From an uncultured Agrobacterium sp. (lineage in GTDB: Bacteria > Pseudomonadota > Alphaproteobacteria > Rhizobiales > Rhizobiaceae), in assembly GCA_913777615.1 (NCBI GenBank), contig CAJYTK010000010.1:1-43968 (forward strand): a stretch of DNA of 43,968 nucleotides, in the 5' to 3' direction. The notes beneath the pieces were generated by a model, which worked only from the letters and a program-made list of their open reading frames with translations, had not been told where the DNA came from and did not search any database. A program made the position numbers and the translations under genes. Shown here piece by piece: positions 35,350 through 43,805 of this stretch. Each line of letters opens with the position of its first letter. The stretch's first letter is position 1.

Positions 35350-36789
35350 TCATGAAGCGGTCTTGTGCTTTTGCCCGACCTTCTGGACCACCAGATCGAG
35401 AATCAGCATGACGATCAGGCTTGCGCCGACCAGAGGGAAGATGATCCCACCCACGGCCAGGATTGCGGCTAGTCCGTAAAGCGCACGCTTGCTCTGAGGC
35501 ATGGGCGGAACGCCGAGCGAGCCTTTCGGACGACGCTTCCACCACATCACGCCGCCCGACACGGCAAGCAGGATGATGGCGAGGCAGGCCAGTGCCAGCA
35601 CGATCTGGTTCGCAAGGCCGAATTGCTGGCCCATATGCACGTTGATGCCCCATTCCAGCCCGCGACCAAGCGGGCCGTAATCGGCGTAGCTCGTGTCGAT
35701 CAGCGGCTTGCCGGTATATTGATCCAGATGGATGACCCGCTGTTTGGAGAGATCGTCCGGGTAAATGGAGCCGCTATAGACGCCCTGCGGTTTGGTCGGC
35801 AGTGCCACTGCATAACCGGCTGAGAGGCCGAGTTCATCGAAGCGAGCGATCGCCTTATCGATGCCGATGGGGGCCGTCATCTCATCGCCATGGTCGTGGT
35901 TCATCGCCATATGATCCGTAGGCATTGAGGGTGCGGTCTCCACGTGCTGCCCATGATCGTGACCCTCTGACGTCGGTATCTTTGCCTGCTCCAGCGACCA
36001 AGAGGTTTTCGAGACATCGTCGAGCCGTTCACCAGACATGGGAATATCGACGCGCACGCCTGCCGGGTAACCGAAATTGTTGCCGTTGGCCCATTCGTTG
36101 ACCTTCCCACCCCACACGCCCGACCATGGCATGCCGGTGATGGCGAGGAAGACGATGAAGCCGCCGACGAAGATGCCGGTAACGGCGTGCATATCCCGCC
36201 AGAAGACACGCTTCTTGGGCGTACCGCGAACGGAAACCACGCCGCCGGTCTGGTTGCGCGGCCACCAGAGATAGATGCCGGTCGCCACGAGCAGGATCGA
36301 CCAACCCGCGGCGATCTCGATGAGGTAGCGGGCGTAGGTGCCGAAGTATTTGAGGCTATGGAGCGTACGGATAGTCCACATGACGGTGCCGCGATCCGGC
36401 AGGGAGCCGAGTACTTGTCCGGTGTAGCCATTCACATAGACGGCGCGCTTACCCTCCGGTGTGCTCACGGTGACTTCCGTTGATGCGCCGGGATCGGCGG
36501 GTTGAGTGAGTTTGACGGCAGTGCCTGGGAAAGCTGCGACGGCGTTGGCGACGATTGTCGACGGTAGGACAGCGGCGGTTTCTGTTACCTCGATCCGCTT
36601 CAGGTTGGAATGGAAAGCATTGTCCAACTCATCCCTGAAGAGATAGAGCCCGCCGGTGATGGCCAGCGTTATCATGAAGGGAAGGACGAAGAGACCGGCG
36701 TAAAAATGCCAGCGCCAGACGGCGCGATAGAGATTGAGCGATGACGGCGCGCTCACGCGTTCACCCACGGAAGTGGTGCTGATCGACAT
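35350..36789 (-). CDS. PepSY-associated transmembrane protein with His/Met-rich insert
   Basis: Inner-membrane protein of 479 residues with four PepSY_TM helices: residues about 25-52, 135-165, 195-220 and 405-460. Between helices 3 and 4 lies an extracytoplasmic part with PepSY-like repeats and an insert near residues 280-305 rich in His and Met (EGHDHGQHVE, DHMAMNHDHGDEM), consistent with metal binding, most likely copper. Family members often serve siderophore or ferric/cupric reductase-type functions. A DUF2946 gene lies upstream on the same strand, so both probably form one unit. The TonB receptor commonly seen between them is missing. The start has a GCGGAG site. Confidence 0.87.
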   Translation of the reverse strand: MSISTTSVGERVSAPSSLNLYRAVWRWHFYAGLFVLPFMITLAITGGLYLFRDELDNAFHSNLKRIEVTETAAVLPSTIVANAVAAFPGTAVKLTQPADPGASTEVTVSTPEGKRAVYVNGYTGQVLGSLPDRGTVMWTIRTLHSLKYFGTYARYLIEIAAGWSILLVATGIYLWWPRNQTGGVVSVRGTPKKRVFWRDMHAVTGIFVGGFIVFLAITGMPWSGVWGGKVNEWANGNNFGYPAGVRVDIPMSGERLDDVSKTSWSLEQAKIPTSEGHDHGQHVETAPSMPTDHMAMNHDHGDEMTAPIGIDKAIARFDELGLSAGYAVALPTKPQGVYSGSIYPDDLSKQRVIHLDQYTGKPLIDTSYADYGPLGRGLEWGINVHMGQQFGLANQIVLALACLAIILLAVSGGVMWWKRRPKGSLGVPPMPQSKRALYGLAAILAVGGIIFPLVGASLIVMLILDLVVQKVGQKHKTAS

Positions 36790-36965
36790 TATTGACTCCG
36801 CGAAAGGGTGCAGGCAGTCGGTGACATGCCCGCTGGAGATTTCAACGCAGGTCGGACAGTAGAATCGCCGCCGGGAATCGAGGCGATCTACGCGACGTAT
36901 GTCCGTAACCAGCGCCGAGGCTGATTGTTATCGACGCGTTCTCTGTTTCAGAGATGCGCCTCGGA

Positions 36966-37370
36966 TCATGCGTGAAAAGGAGTGGGAGGGCCGCGGGGCT
37001 GCTGCTCGTGCGTGGGCGGCGCAGGGATCCTGCTTTCACTCCAACGCCAAAGCGTGACGTGGACATGCGGCACGATACGCCCGGCAATTTCGCTCGGACT
37101 TGCCAACAAAGCAGTGAAGGATGCAGAAGCGAGGCGGCAGAGTGTGCCACAGCAGCTATTGGCGAGCTTCTCGGCAGGCGATTGTTTTTGAACGCTGCCA
37201 TCCGGTAGATGAGCCGCACAGATGATATCATCAGCCGCAAGTGCGGTGGCCGCCATGCTGCCGTGCGCCACGCCATTGGCAAGACCTTGCAGCAGAAACA
37301 GCAGCAGGGCCAGCACTGCGACAGCGCCAGCCGAACTGCGATCCTGCATGATCCTGCGAATAAGCTTCAT
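36966..37370 (-). CDS. DUF2946-like small membrane/periplasmic protein
   Basis: Protein of 134 residues. An N-terminal anchor or signal helix (AVAVLALLLFLLQGLANG, about 16-33) is followed by a conserved His (GVAHGS), several Cys (ICAAH, SCCGTLC), and a C-terminal Pro-rich tail (IPAPPTHEQQPRGPPTPFHA). The arrangement resembles DUF2946 proteins, which sit next to PepSY and TonB-receptor genes in metal-related clusters. The Cys and His residues suggest metal or redox binding, but no function is established. It precedes the PepSY gene by 176 bases. Confidence 0.7.
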   Translation of the reverse strand: MKLIRRIMQDRSSAGAVAVLALLLFLLQGLANGVAHGSMAATALAADDIICAAHLPDGSVQKQSPAEKLANSCCGTLCRLASASFTALLASPSEIAGRIVPHVHVTLWRWSESRIPAPPTHEQQPRGPPTPFHA

Positions 37371-37545
37371 GGCATATGCAGTGGCACATTTTCGCCATCA
37401 TGTCACTGCGGCAAAGGTGACACGGTAAACACCACCGCGGTGGGTTACAAATTGTCCATGTCGGCAAAATGCCGCAGTTCTGCAGCTTTTCCGCCGGATT
37501 TGGCTGGGATTCTCTTGCCATTGACAGTTGGCAGGAGTGGCAAAC

Positions 37546-39117
37546 ATGGCTCCGTTTTCTCCAACGATAGCGGCGATCCGCTATGGTTACGGTCTTGCGC
37601 CGGACCAGATACTCAGCCGGAACAGGGACGATCTACTGGTCCAACTGGTAGACGCGCCGCTAAAGGAAAGCTTCTTTCCCATAGGCGGTGCCTTTGATGC
37701 GCGGCAACGGGCCGATGACCTCGCCAAGGGGTTTGAGGCTCTGAAGATTGCGAAGAAAGACGCCGAGAACGATCGCGCGACTCGCCAGCAATTGCAACGC
37801 AAAGCAGAGCAAAGTTTCCAGCGCGATAGCCTTGCACGCGTGCTTCAGGCGACATTCTCGCCCTATGGATTTCATGAGCGGCTGGCGGCTTTCTGGTTCG
37901 ACCACTTCTCGGTCAATGCGCATAAGTCTTTTCCAATGCGGATGATCACGCCGCTCTATGAGGTCGAGGCCATTCGTCCGCACCTTGCAGGATCGTTCCG
38001 CGACCTGTTGCAGGCGGCGGTTCTCCATCCCGCCATGCTGATCTATCTCGATCAGGCGCAATCGACCGGCCCACAGTCTGCCGCGGCGCAGAACCGCAAG
38101 AAGGGCCTGAATGAGAATCTTGGTCGGGAACTGATTGAGTTGCACACGATGGGCGCGGGCAGCGGCTATACGCAGGCCGATGTGCGATCCGCGGCGCTGG
38201 TGCTGACCGGTATGACGGTGGACGATCATTACGAGATGCTGTTTCGCCCGCGCATGGCGGAACCCGGTGAGATCAAGGTCCTGGGCGTCAAATACGGTGG
38301 GAACCCGCGCTCGGCCGATGACTGTCTCGTCATGCTGGACGATCTGGCGAGCAGAACCGAGACGGCGCAGCATATCTGCCGCAAACTCGTGACCCACTTC
38401 ATTTCCGACGATCCGCCCCCGGATGTCGTCACTGCGATGGTACAAGAATGGAAGGCGAGCGACGGGCATCTGGCCAAGGTCTATGCCGCAATGCTCGACC
38501 ACCCGCGCGCGTGGCAGGAGCCCGGCGCCAAGATGAAACTGCCATTCGACTACGTCGTCTCCGGACTTCGGGCTTTCGGAATTACCCGTAAAAACTGGCG
38601 AGAGCGCATGTCTCCGGATGGTGATGACAGCTACACGCCGTTTGATACGCCGACCGCAGCCGCGGCACAGCAGGCGCTGAAGAGCAGCGGTGAGGAGATG
38701 GCGCCGGCGATGCCTGGCGATGCCGGACAGATGGCGATGGACAAGCCTGCTGCGAGTATGAAGGCCGTGATGCCATCCGATCCAGCGCAACTGCCAAAGC
38801 CGAAAGCAAGCCTTGCCCGGACGCTGACGGTCGCAGCACTTCGCCGCATGGGCCAGCCGGTTTGGCAGCCGCCAAGCCCAGCCGGATTCGAGGAGGGCGT
38901 CGCATCCTGGCTTTCGCCAAGCCAGATGAGCGAGCGCATTCTCTGGGCGCGTAAAGCAGCCGGCACGCTCGGCAAGGACATGGAACCTAAAAAGCTTCTC
39001 GAAGTGTCGCTGGCCGAACAGGCGCGCGACGACACGATCCGTGTGGTGGGACAGGCGCCGAACCGTGTCAGCGGTCTGACGCTCGCGTTGTCTTCCCCCG
39101 AATTCAACAGGAGATAG
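37546..39117 (+). CDS. DUF1800 domain protein
   Basis: Protein of about 523 residues of the DUF1800 family. IRYGYGLAPDQILSRNRDDL opens the domain, ERLAAFWFDHFSVNAHKS and NLGRELIELHTMGAGSGYTQ are family hallmarks, and the ADVRSAALVLTGMTVDD strand-helix follows. An inserted Met/Ala-rich segment near residue 390-430 (MAPAMPGDAGQMAMDKPAAS) is low-complexity. No signal peptide is obvious. The DUF1501 gene starts three bases after its stop, a pairing seen across bacteria, and the two products probably work together. Function is unknown. The ATG at 37546 has AGGAG eight bases upstream; a TTG at 37528 is rejected. Confidence 0.86.
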   Translation: MAPFSPTIAAIRYGYGLAPDQILSRNRDDLLVQLVDAPLKESFFPIGGAFDARQRADDLAKGFEALKIAKKDAENDRATRQQLQRKAEQSFQRDSLARVLQATFSPYGFHERLAAFWFDHFSVNAHKSFPMRMITPLYEVEAIRPHLAGSFRDLLQAAVLHPAMLIYLDQAQSTGPQSAAAQNRKKGLNENLGRELIELHTMGAGSGYTQADVRSAALVLTGMTVDDHYEMLFRPRMAEPGEIKVLGVKYGGNPRSADDCLVMLDDLASRTETAQHICRKLVTHFISDDPPPDVVTAMVQEWKASDGHLAKVYAAMLDHPRAWQEPGAKMKLPFDYVVSGLRAFGITRKNWRERMSPDGDDSYTPFDTPTAAAAQQALKSSGEEMAPAMPGDAGQMAMDKPAASMKAVMPSDPAQLPKPKASLARTLTVAALRRMGQPVWQPPSPAGFEEGVASWLSPSQMSERILWARKAAGTLGKDMEPKKLLEVSLAEQARDDTIRVVGQAPNRVSGLTLALSSPEFNRR

Positions 39118-39120
39118 GAC

Positions 39121-40302
39121 ATGGCCTTCTCTCAGGATATGATTTTGAGCCGCCGCAGCTTCCTGGTGACCGCTTGTTGTGCGGCGGCGGTGCCGGTTTT
39201 TTCCCCGGTCAGCTTTGCCGCGATGCCGGGCGAGAACCGTTTCGTCACGATTGTTCTACGCGGTGCTATGGACGGGCTCGATCTGGTGCAGCCTTATGGC
39301 GATCCCGCCTTCGCTCAGTTTCGTCCGACATTGGCGCTGAAGCCAGACGACGGCCTGATCGATCTTGATGGACATTTTGGCCTGAACCCTGCGGCTGATG
39401 CTCTGATGCCCATGTGGCAGGCGAAGGAGTTGGCCTTCGTCCATGCTGTTTCGACGCCTTATCGCGACCAGCGGAGTCATTTCGATGGTCAGGACATGCT
39501 GGAGAGTGGTTCGCAGGCTGTGCACGGCGAGCGCACTGGCTGGCTGAACCGGGCGCTTTCCGCCATTCCGCGGTCGGAGGATCGCAAGGCCATCGATATC
39601 AACACATCGATGGAGCTTATTCTATCAGGGCCGAATGAGGCGGATGTCTGGGCTTCGAGTTCAAATATGACGATGGCAGCGGATGAAGTCGGTTTCTTCA
39701 AGCGGCTCTATGCCAATGATGCCGAGTTTAGCCGGGTGCTTGCCGAAGCCTTGCGCACCGACATGGCGGCCGAGCAGCTTTTCCAGGACGAAAAGCGCGG
39801 GCAGGGCATTCGCGACATTGCGAAACTTGCGGGCGGCATGCTGCGCGAGGATTACCGCATCGCCAGCTTCTCCGTCGATGGTTGGGATACGCATGCGGGC
39901 CAGAAGGCGCAGTTCGCCCGCACGGTGAAGGACCTGACCATCGCACTGACCACGCTGAAAGATGCGTTGGGAGCCGATGTTTGGAAGAAGACCATGGTTC
40001 TGGCGATGACCGAGTTCGGCCGCACCGTGCGGGAAAATGGTACTGGCGGCACAGATCATGGCACGGGCGGCGTTGCCATTCTCGCAGGTGGAGGCATCCA
40101 GGGTGGTAGGGTGCTGGGCAAATGGCCGGAGCTGGGCGAGGGCAAGTTGCTGGACGACCGGGATCTGATGCCGACCGGCGACGTGCGTGAAGTGGCCGCC
40201 GCCATGCTCTACCGCCAGTTCGATGTCGGTAGCGAAGCTCTAACCAATGGCATTTTTCCGGGACTGTCCTTTGACAGATCGTCGGCCTATCTCAAGATAT
40301 GA
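39121..40302 (+). CDS. DUF1501 family Tat-exported protein
   Basis: Protein of 393 residues with a twin-arginine signal (LSRRSFLVTACCAAA, residues 10-25), so it should be folded and exported by Tat. The fold is that of the alkaline-phosphatase/sulfatase-like DUF1501 family: LRGAMDGLDLVQPYGDP, YRDQRSHFDGQDMLESGS, SVDGWDTHAGQK and TEFGRTVRENGTGGTDHGTG. These hold likely metal-binding Asp and His residues. Exported metalloenzyme activity is plausible, but no substrate is known. It is coupled to the DUF1800 gene (three-base gap). Confidence 0.9.
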   Translation: MAFSQDMILSRRSFLVTACCAAAVPVFSPVSFAAMPGENRFVTIVLRGAMDGLDLVQPYGDPAFAQFRPTLALKPDDGLIDLDGHFGLNPAADALMPMWQAKELAFVHAVSTPYRDQRSHFDGQDMLESGSQAVHGERTGWLNRALSAIPRSEDRKAIDINTSMELILSGPNEADVWASSSNMTMAADEVGFFKRLYANDAEFSRVLAEALRTDMAAEQLFQDEKRGQGIRDIAKLAGGMLREDYRIASFSVDGWDTHAGQKAQFARTVKDLTIALTTLKDALGADVWKKTMVLAMTEFGRTVRENGTGGTDHGTGGVAILAGGGIQGGRVLGKWPELGEGKLLDDRDLMPTGDVREVAAAMLYRQFDVGSEALTNGIFPGLSFDRSSAYLKI

Positions 40303-40381
40303 CAGAAGCGTGCCGCGATCTTCTTGATCCGCTTCTCACGCTTCAGTGTTGAGTCTGAGCGCCTGTCGTGACAGCGGCCGC

Positions 40382-40792
40382 TCAGACGTCGATCGTCTCG
40401 ACGGGGATTTGCGGGGGAAGCGGTGCCGGCTTGCCGTTCTCATCCATGGCAACCATGATAAAGGTGCCCGCCGTGACCTTCTCCAGCTTGTCGTAGCGCG
40501 ACCGCTGCGCCCACGCTTCGACGCAAAGGGTGATAGATGTGCGGCCCGTGCGTGTGATGTCGGTGTAGATGGAGAGCGTATCGCCGATCTTGACTGGAAG
40601 CTCGAAAGCCATTTCCTTCACCGCTGCCGTCACCACGCGACAGCGCGCCCGTTCGGCGGCACGAATGCCGCTCGCCAAGTCCATCTGAGACATGACCCAG
40701 CCCCCGAAAATATCGCCCGCCGGGTTGGCATCGGCCGGCATGGCCAGCGTGCGAAGCGTCAGTTCGCCGGTGGGCTTGGGGGCTTGGTTCAT
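40382..40792 (-). CDS. Acyl-CoA thioesterase, hotdog fold (YciA-like)
   Basis: Hotdog-fold thioesterase of 136 residues that hydrolyses acyl-CoA to free acid and CoA. PADANPAGDIFGGWVMSQMD carries the N-terminal catalytic Asn/Asp segment of the YciA family, and VTAAVKEMAFELPVKIGDTL and TAGTFIMVAMDENGKP complete the fold. The length is normal. The ATG follows GGAGAGACAA. It is upstream of rlmB in the minus-strand reading order sense (rlmB first, then this gene, 64 bases apart), so the two might share a transcript. Confidence 0.9.
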   Translation of the reverse strand: MNQAPKPTGELTLRTLAMPADANPAGDIFGGWVMSQMDLASGIRAAERARCRVVTAAVKEMAFELPVKIGDTLSIYTDITRTGRTSITLCVEAWAQRSRYDKLEKVTAGTFIMVAMDENGKPAPLPPQIPVETIDV

Positions 40793-40856
40793 GGGGTTGT
40801 CTCTCCAGGGCTGTTCTAAGTCTTACTATTGCGGAGGCGTCTGTTCTTTGCGTGCC

Positions 40857-41738
40857 TTACGCCTTCGCCAGAAACTGCTGCGTTGCATACAGTGCGATGG
40901 CGGCTGCATTCGAGACATTGAGCGACTTGATTTCGCCCGGCATGTCGAGGCGCGCCAAATGCGTCACCGTTTCGCGTGTCTTCTGGCGCAGGCCTTTGCC
41001 TTCGGCACCAAGGACGAGCGCGATCTTGTTGCCGCTGAAGGTTTGCTCGATGGGGGCGGGGCCTTCTGAATCGAGGCCGATGGAAGTGAAGCCGAGCTTG
41101 TGGAGTTCGGAGAGAGCATCGGCAAGATTGGTGATCTGGATGTAGGGGATCATTTCCAGCGCGCCGGAGGCTGATTTAGCCAAGACGCCGGATTCGGTCG
41201 GGCTGTGGCGCATGGTGGTGATCAGCGCGCCGGCGTTGAAGGCGACCGCCGAGCGCATGATGGCGCCGACATTGTGCGGATCGGTCACCTGATCGAGAAC
41301 CAGGATCAGCGGGCTTTCCTTCAAGGCCGAAAGCTTGCGCACCGGCAGCGGCCGGGTTTCCAGCATCACGCCCTGATGAATAGCGTCGGGCCCGAGAACC
41401 TTGTCGATCTCCTGCGGCGCGACCATCTCGACGGGGAAGGGCTGGGCGCTTGCTTCACCGATTTCGAGGCGCGCGAACGCGTTTTGGGTGACGGACAGCT
41501 TGATGAGTTGCCGTTCTTTGTTGGCGAGTGCCGCGCGCACCGTATGCAGGCCGTAGAGGTAGACCTGATCCGCGCCAAGCTGCGGCGGTTTCCATTCGTC
41601 AGCGCCTCTGTTGCGGCGCTTCTGTTGTGGCGGCGTGGGGATTTCTCCGCGTTCGCGCTTACCGTCGCGCACAGCGCGTCGAAGGTTGGCATAGTGCGTG
41701 TCGCGGGTGGTTTTGTCTTTGGGATCGTCTTTGCTCAT
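40857..41738 (-). CDS. rlmB: 23S rRNA (guanosine(2251)-2'-O)-methyltransferase
   Basis: RlmB methylates the 2'-O of G2251 in the peptidyl-transferase P loop of 23S rRNA using S-adenosylmethionine. The 293 residues comprise a basic N-terminal leader of about 50, an L30e-like RNA-binding domain (YLYGLHTVRAALANKERQL), and a SPOUT domain with the trefoil-knot motifs LVLDQVTDPHNVGAIMRSA, LVLGAEGKGLRQKTRE and LNVSNAAAIALYATQ. These three motifs are diagnostic of TrmH/RlmB-type enzymes; length and the L30e domain favour RlmB over TrmH. The tRNA-Tyr promoter lies upstream on the other strand. Confidence 0.92.
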   Translation of the reverse strand: MSKDDPKDKTTRDTHYANLRRAVRDGKRERGEIPTPPQQKRRNRGADEWKPPQLGADQVYLYGLHTVRAALANKERQLIKLSVTQNAFARLEIGEASAQPFPVEMVAPQEIDKVLGPDAIHQGVMLETRPLPVRKLSALKESPLILVLDQVTDPHNVGAIMRSAVAFNAGALITTMRHSPTESGVLAKSASGALEMIPYIQITNLADALSELHKLGFTSIGLDSEGPAPIEQTFSGNKIALVLGAEGKGLRQKTRETVTHLARLDMPGEIKSLNVSNAAAIALYATQQFLAKA

Positions 41739-41865
41739 GTCGCCTTATATCGTTGCCGCATCATCCGCACCAGTCCCCCCACTGTTGCGCAGGGCATCGA
41801 CCAACGCCATCCACAGGGCTTTGACACTGTTGGAATTTTTTCCTGAAATTTCGTCACTGATCGTG

Positions 41866-41894
41866 TTGACAGAACGATGAAGGGCCGTCATATA
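41866..41894 (+). promoter_or_regulatory. Strong promoter of the tRNA-Tyr/tRNA-Gly unit
   Basis: TTGACA (41866-41871) and CATATA (41889-41894) are separated by 17 bases, a near-consensus sigma70-type promoter. Transcription should start near 41901, about 73 bases before tRNA-Tyr. Confidence 0.8.
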
Positions 41895-41973
41895 CGCGGC
41901 CACAGACGACGAACGGCGCAGCGCCGAACGGATATCTGGACTAAGCTTGGTCGCTTGATCCTCGCAGAATACT

Positions 41974-42058
41974 GGAGGGATGCCCGAGTGGTTAAAGGGG
42001 ACGGACTGTAAATCCGTTGGCTCAGCCTACGTTGGTTCAAATCCAACTCCCTCCACCA
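41974..42058 (+). tRNA. tRNA-Tyr(GUA)
   Basis: An 85-base class II tRNA with encoded CCA. GGAGGGA pairs with TCCCTCC, the anticodon stem is ACGGA/TCCGT around loop CTGTAAA (anticodon GTA), and a long variable arm follows (TGGCTCAGCCTA), as expected for bacterial tRNA-Tyr. The T arm is GTTGGTTCAAATCCAAC. Confidence 0.98.
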
Positions 42059-42083
42059 TTCTGCACGGATCGAAATCACCGCC

Positions 42084-42157
42084 GCGGGTATAGCTCAATG
42101 GTAGAGCAGCAGCCTTCCAAGCTGAATACGCGGGTTCGATTCCCGCTACCCGCTCCA
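42084..42157 (+). tRNA. tRNA-Gly(UCC)
   Basis: A 74-base tRNA with encoded CCA, 25 bases behind tRNA-Tyr. GCGGGTA pairs with TACCCGC, the anticodon loop is CTTCCAA (anticodon TCC), and the T arm is GCGGGTTCGATTCCCGC. A TTTTTT run follows within 20 bases. Confidence 0.98.
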
Positions 42158-42453
42158 ATTTTCCCGCTTTTTTAATTTGATGTTGTTGAGCGATCACCGG
42201 TCGATGTCGCTCTTTGCTACGCCCACCTTCGGCAACGTGATTCCATTCCGTCAGCAGAATCAGAGTGAGTATGGCTGCGGCCTTATCGCCTGCACTTCGT
42301 ATTGTCCAAACCCAGGCGCGGTATTGCCAATTTGGATTCGCAGCGCTGTTTTGCGGGTCTGGTCGGGGCATCGGCAGTGACGTAAATGGTTGAGGCCAAA
42401 TGCGTCTGCTTTACGTCTGTGCTGTCGCTACAGGTCGTCAGAACTCAGGATGG
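42158..42453. other. Intergenic stretch without a supported gene
   Basis: No reading frame here has a ribosome site or a recognisable product. The T run behind tRNA-Gly (CCCGCTTTTTT) may help end the tRNA transcript. Confidence 0.5.
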
Positions 42454-42588
42454 TCAGCTCGTTGCGGTATAAAGTAACTGCACGACCAGTAAGGCCAGCA
42501 GGATGAAGGTGAGTGCTGCGCCGATCTTTAACTGTCGAAAGCGCCGTGTGCGGCCGCCGGACCAGTCATAAGCCATTGATTCAGGCAT
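42454..42588 (-). CDS. Small single-TM protein, 44 residues
   Basis: A 44-residue frame on the minus strand with the composition of a real membrane peptide. A basic, Tyr/Trp-containing head (about residues 1-21, including DWSGGRTRRFRQLK) precedes one hydrophobic helix (IGAALTFILLALLVVQLLY) and a short tail. Positive charge before the helix predicts the N-terminus in the cytoplasm. AGAAGG lies immediately before the first ATG, which is too close; the ATG of codon 5 is 12 bases behind it, so the exact start is open. Neighbours are not informative. Confidence 0.5.
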   Translation of the reverse strand: MPESMAYDWSGGRTRRFRQLKIGAALTFILLALLVVQLLYTATS

Positions 42589-42769
42589 CCTTCTGATTAT
42601 TTTTTACATCTAAAGTAATGATCTTTTATGCTTGCGCGAAGCTGACGGAAATTATCAGATCGGATAGGCAAATTCATTGGCTTGCCTCTTGCCAAGCGAT
42701 AGTCGCTCATAAGAAGAATCAATAGTAATAAACGCGCACGCAGGCGATGCATCCGAAGCCGGAATGAAA

Positions 42770-42793
42770 AGCCCGAAATACGGTATTCGGGCT
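42770..42793 (-). terminator. Rho-independent terminator of the TerC-family gene
   Basis: AGCCCGAA (42770-42777) and TTCGGGCT (42786-42793) make an eight-pair stem around an eight-base loop, followed on the minus strand by a T run (TTTCATTC). It lies 29 bases behind the TerC stop. Confidence 0.75.
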
Positions 42794-42822
42794 CTCCAAT
42801 ATGAGAGCGATCGCTTCTCGCC

Positions 42823-43455
42823 TCAGCTGAAGTAAGGCTGTACGTAAGGCCAGACTTCCAGTGCGCCGTGGTAAAGCATGTTCGCTGCTACATAGACGAT
42901 GACAGCGAGGCCGACATAGGAAATCCAGCGATAACGGTGGAGCAGCTTGGCGACGAGGTTGGCGGCAAGGCCCATGAGTGCGATCGACACGACGAGCCCG
43001 ATAATGAGAACCGTCACGTGGTCCTGCGCAGCACCGGCAACGGCCAGAACATTGTCTAGCGACATGGACACGTCAGCAATGACGATCTGGGTGGCCGCCT
43101 GGAAGAAGGTCTTGTGACCCTTGGTCAGATCGGCCTCCTCATCGGTGACCGTGTCTGCGCCCGAGGAATTTTGTTCGCGCAGTTCGCTCCACATCTTCCA
43201 GCACACCCAAACGAGCAGGAGGCCGCCGAAAAGCTGGAGGCCGACGATGGCGAGGAGCTGCACGGTCAATGCCGCGAAGGCGATGCGCAATACGGTGGCG
43301 GCAATAATGCCGACAAGGATGGCCTTGCGGCGCAGATGAGCCGGGAGGCCTGCTGCGGCAAGGCCGATGACGATGGCGTTGTCGCCCGCAAGAACCAGGT
43401 CGATGGCAATGACCTGTAGAAAGGCTGTGAAGCCTGCTGCTGTGAAGATTTCCAT
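42823..43455 (-). CDS. TerC family membrane protein (YjbE-like metal exporter)
   Basis: Inner-membrane protein of 210 residues with seven helices. IDLVLAGDNAIVIGLAAAGL (TM1) and VIADVSMSLDNVLAVAGAAQ (later half) are the paired Asp-Asn motifs that mark the TerC family and probably bind a divalent cation. YkoY/YjbE/Alx-like members export Mn2+ or help load metals into secreted proteins. The ATG at 43455 is chosen because the domain starts at MEIFTAAGFTAFLQ; the frame is open to 43491. I looked for a yybP-ykoY manganese riboswitch upstream and did not see its conserved core. It is divergent from tuf with 350 bases between. Confidence 0.88.
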   Translation of the reverse strand: MEIFTAAGFTAFLQVIAIDLVLAGDNAIVIGLAAAGLPAHLRRKAILVGIIAATVLRIAFAALTVQLLAIVGLQLFGGLLLVWVCWKMWSELREQNSSGADTVTDEEADLTKGHKTFFQAATQIVIADVSMSLDNVLAVAGAAQDHVTVLIIGLVVSIALMGLAANLVAKLLHRYRWISYVGLAVIVYVAANMLYHGALEVWPYVQPYFS

Positions 43456-43805
43456 TCTATATCCCGAAGCGTATGCTCGAGGGCCGCGCAAGACGCGACG
43501 CCGAAAGAGGTGTTGAGATTGCGAGAGTCCTTTTCAAATCGCCGTTTCCCCCTGGCGACTTCGTTTTGCAATATGACATGAATCGAAGGAGCGTAAAGAG
43601 TAAGTGCCGCTGCGGCGCTCCGCTCGCCATTAAAGTGGTTGATAACGCGGATGAAGATCCCCATATGGCGCCAATCCTGCCGCTTTCGGCTGTGGATTCG
43701 GTGCCTTGACAATTAAGTCTTGCGCATTCGGTTACAAAGCCTTAAACGGCGACACCAAACCGGTTCGCCGGGGAAACTACTTCACGTTCACAGGAAGCAA
43801 TTCAC
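43456..43805. promoter_or_regulatory. Divergent region between terC-like gene and tuf
   Basis: No gene is supported here. TTGACA (43706-43711) with TTACAA (43732-43737) is a possible tuf promoter, but the 20-base spacing is long. In the tuf leader CCGG-TTCG-CCGG (43760-43771) can form a compact UUCG-tetraloop hairpin. GGAAGC lies before the tuf ATG. Confidence 0.5.

Noticed and set aside
37660-38790. 376-residue open frame on the minus strand
   Set aside because: Antisense to the DUF1800 gene and without motifs.
42027-42371. 114-residue minus-strand frame
   Set aside because: It reads antisense through both tRNA-Tyr and tRNA-Gly.
42177-42380. 67-residue plus-strand frame behind tRNA-Gly
   Set aside because: No ribosome site, no family, mixed composition; likely chance.
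43456-43700. Manganese (yybP-ykoY) riboswitch upstream of the TerC-family gene
   Set aside because: The conserved core of that riboswitch was not seen on the minus strand; only weak hairpins are present.
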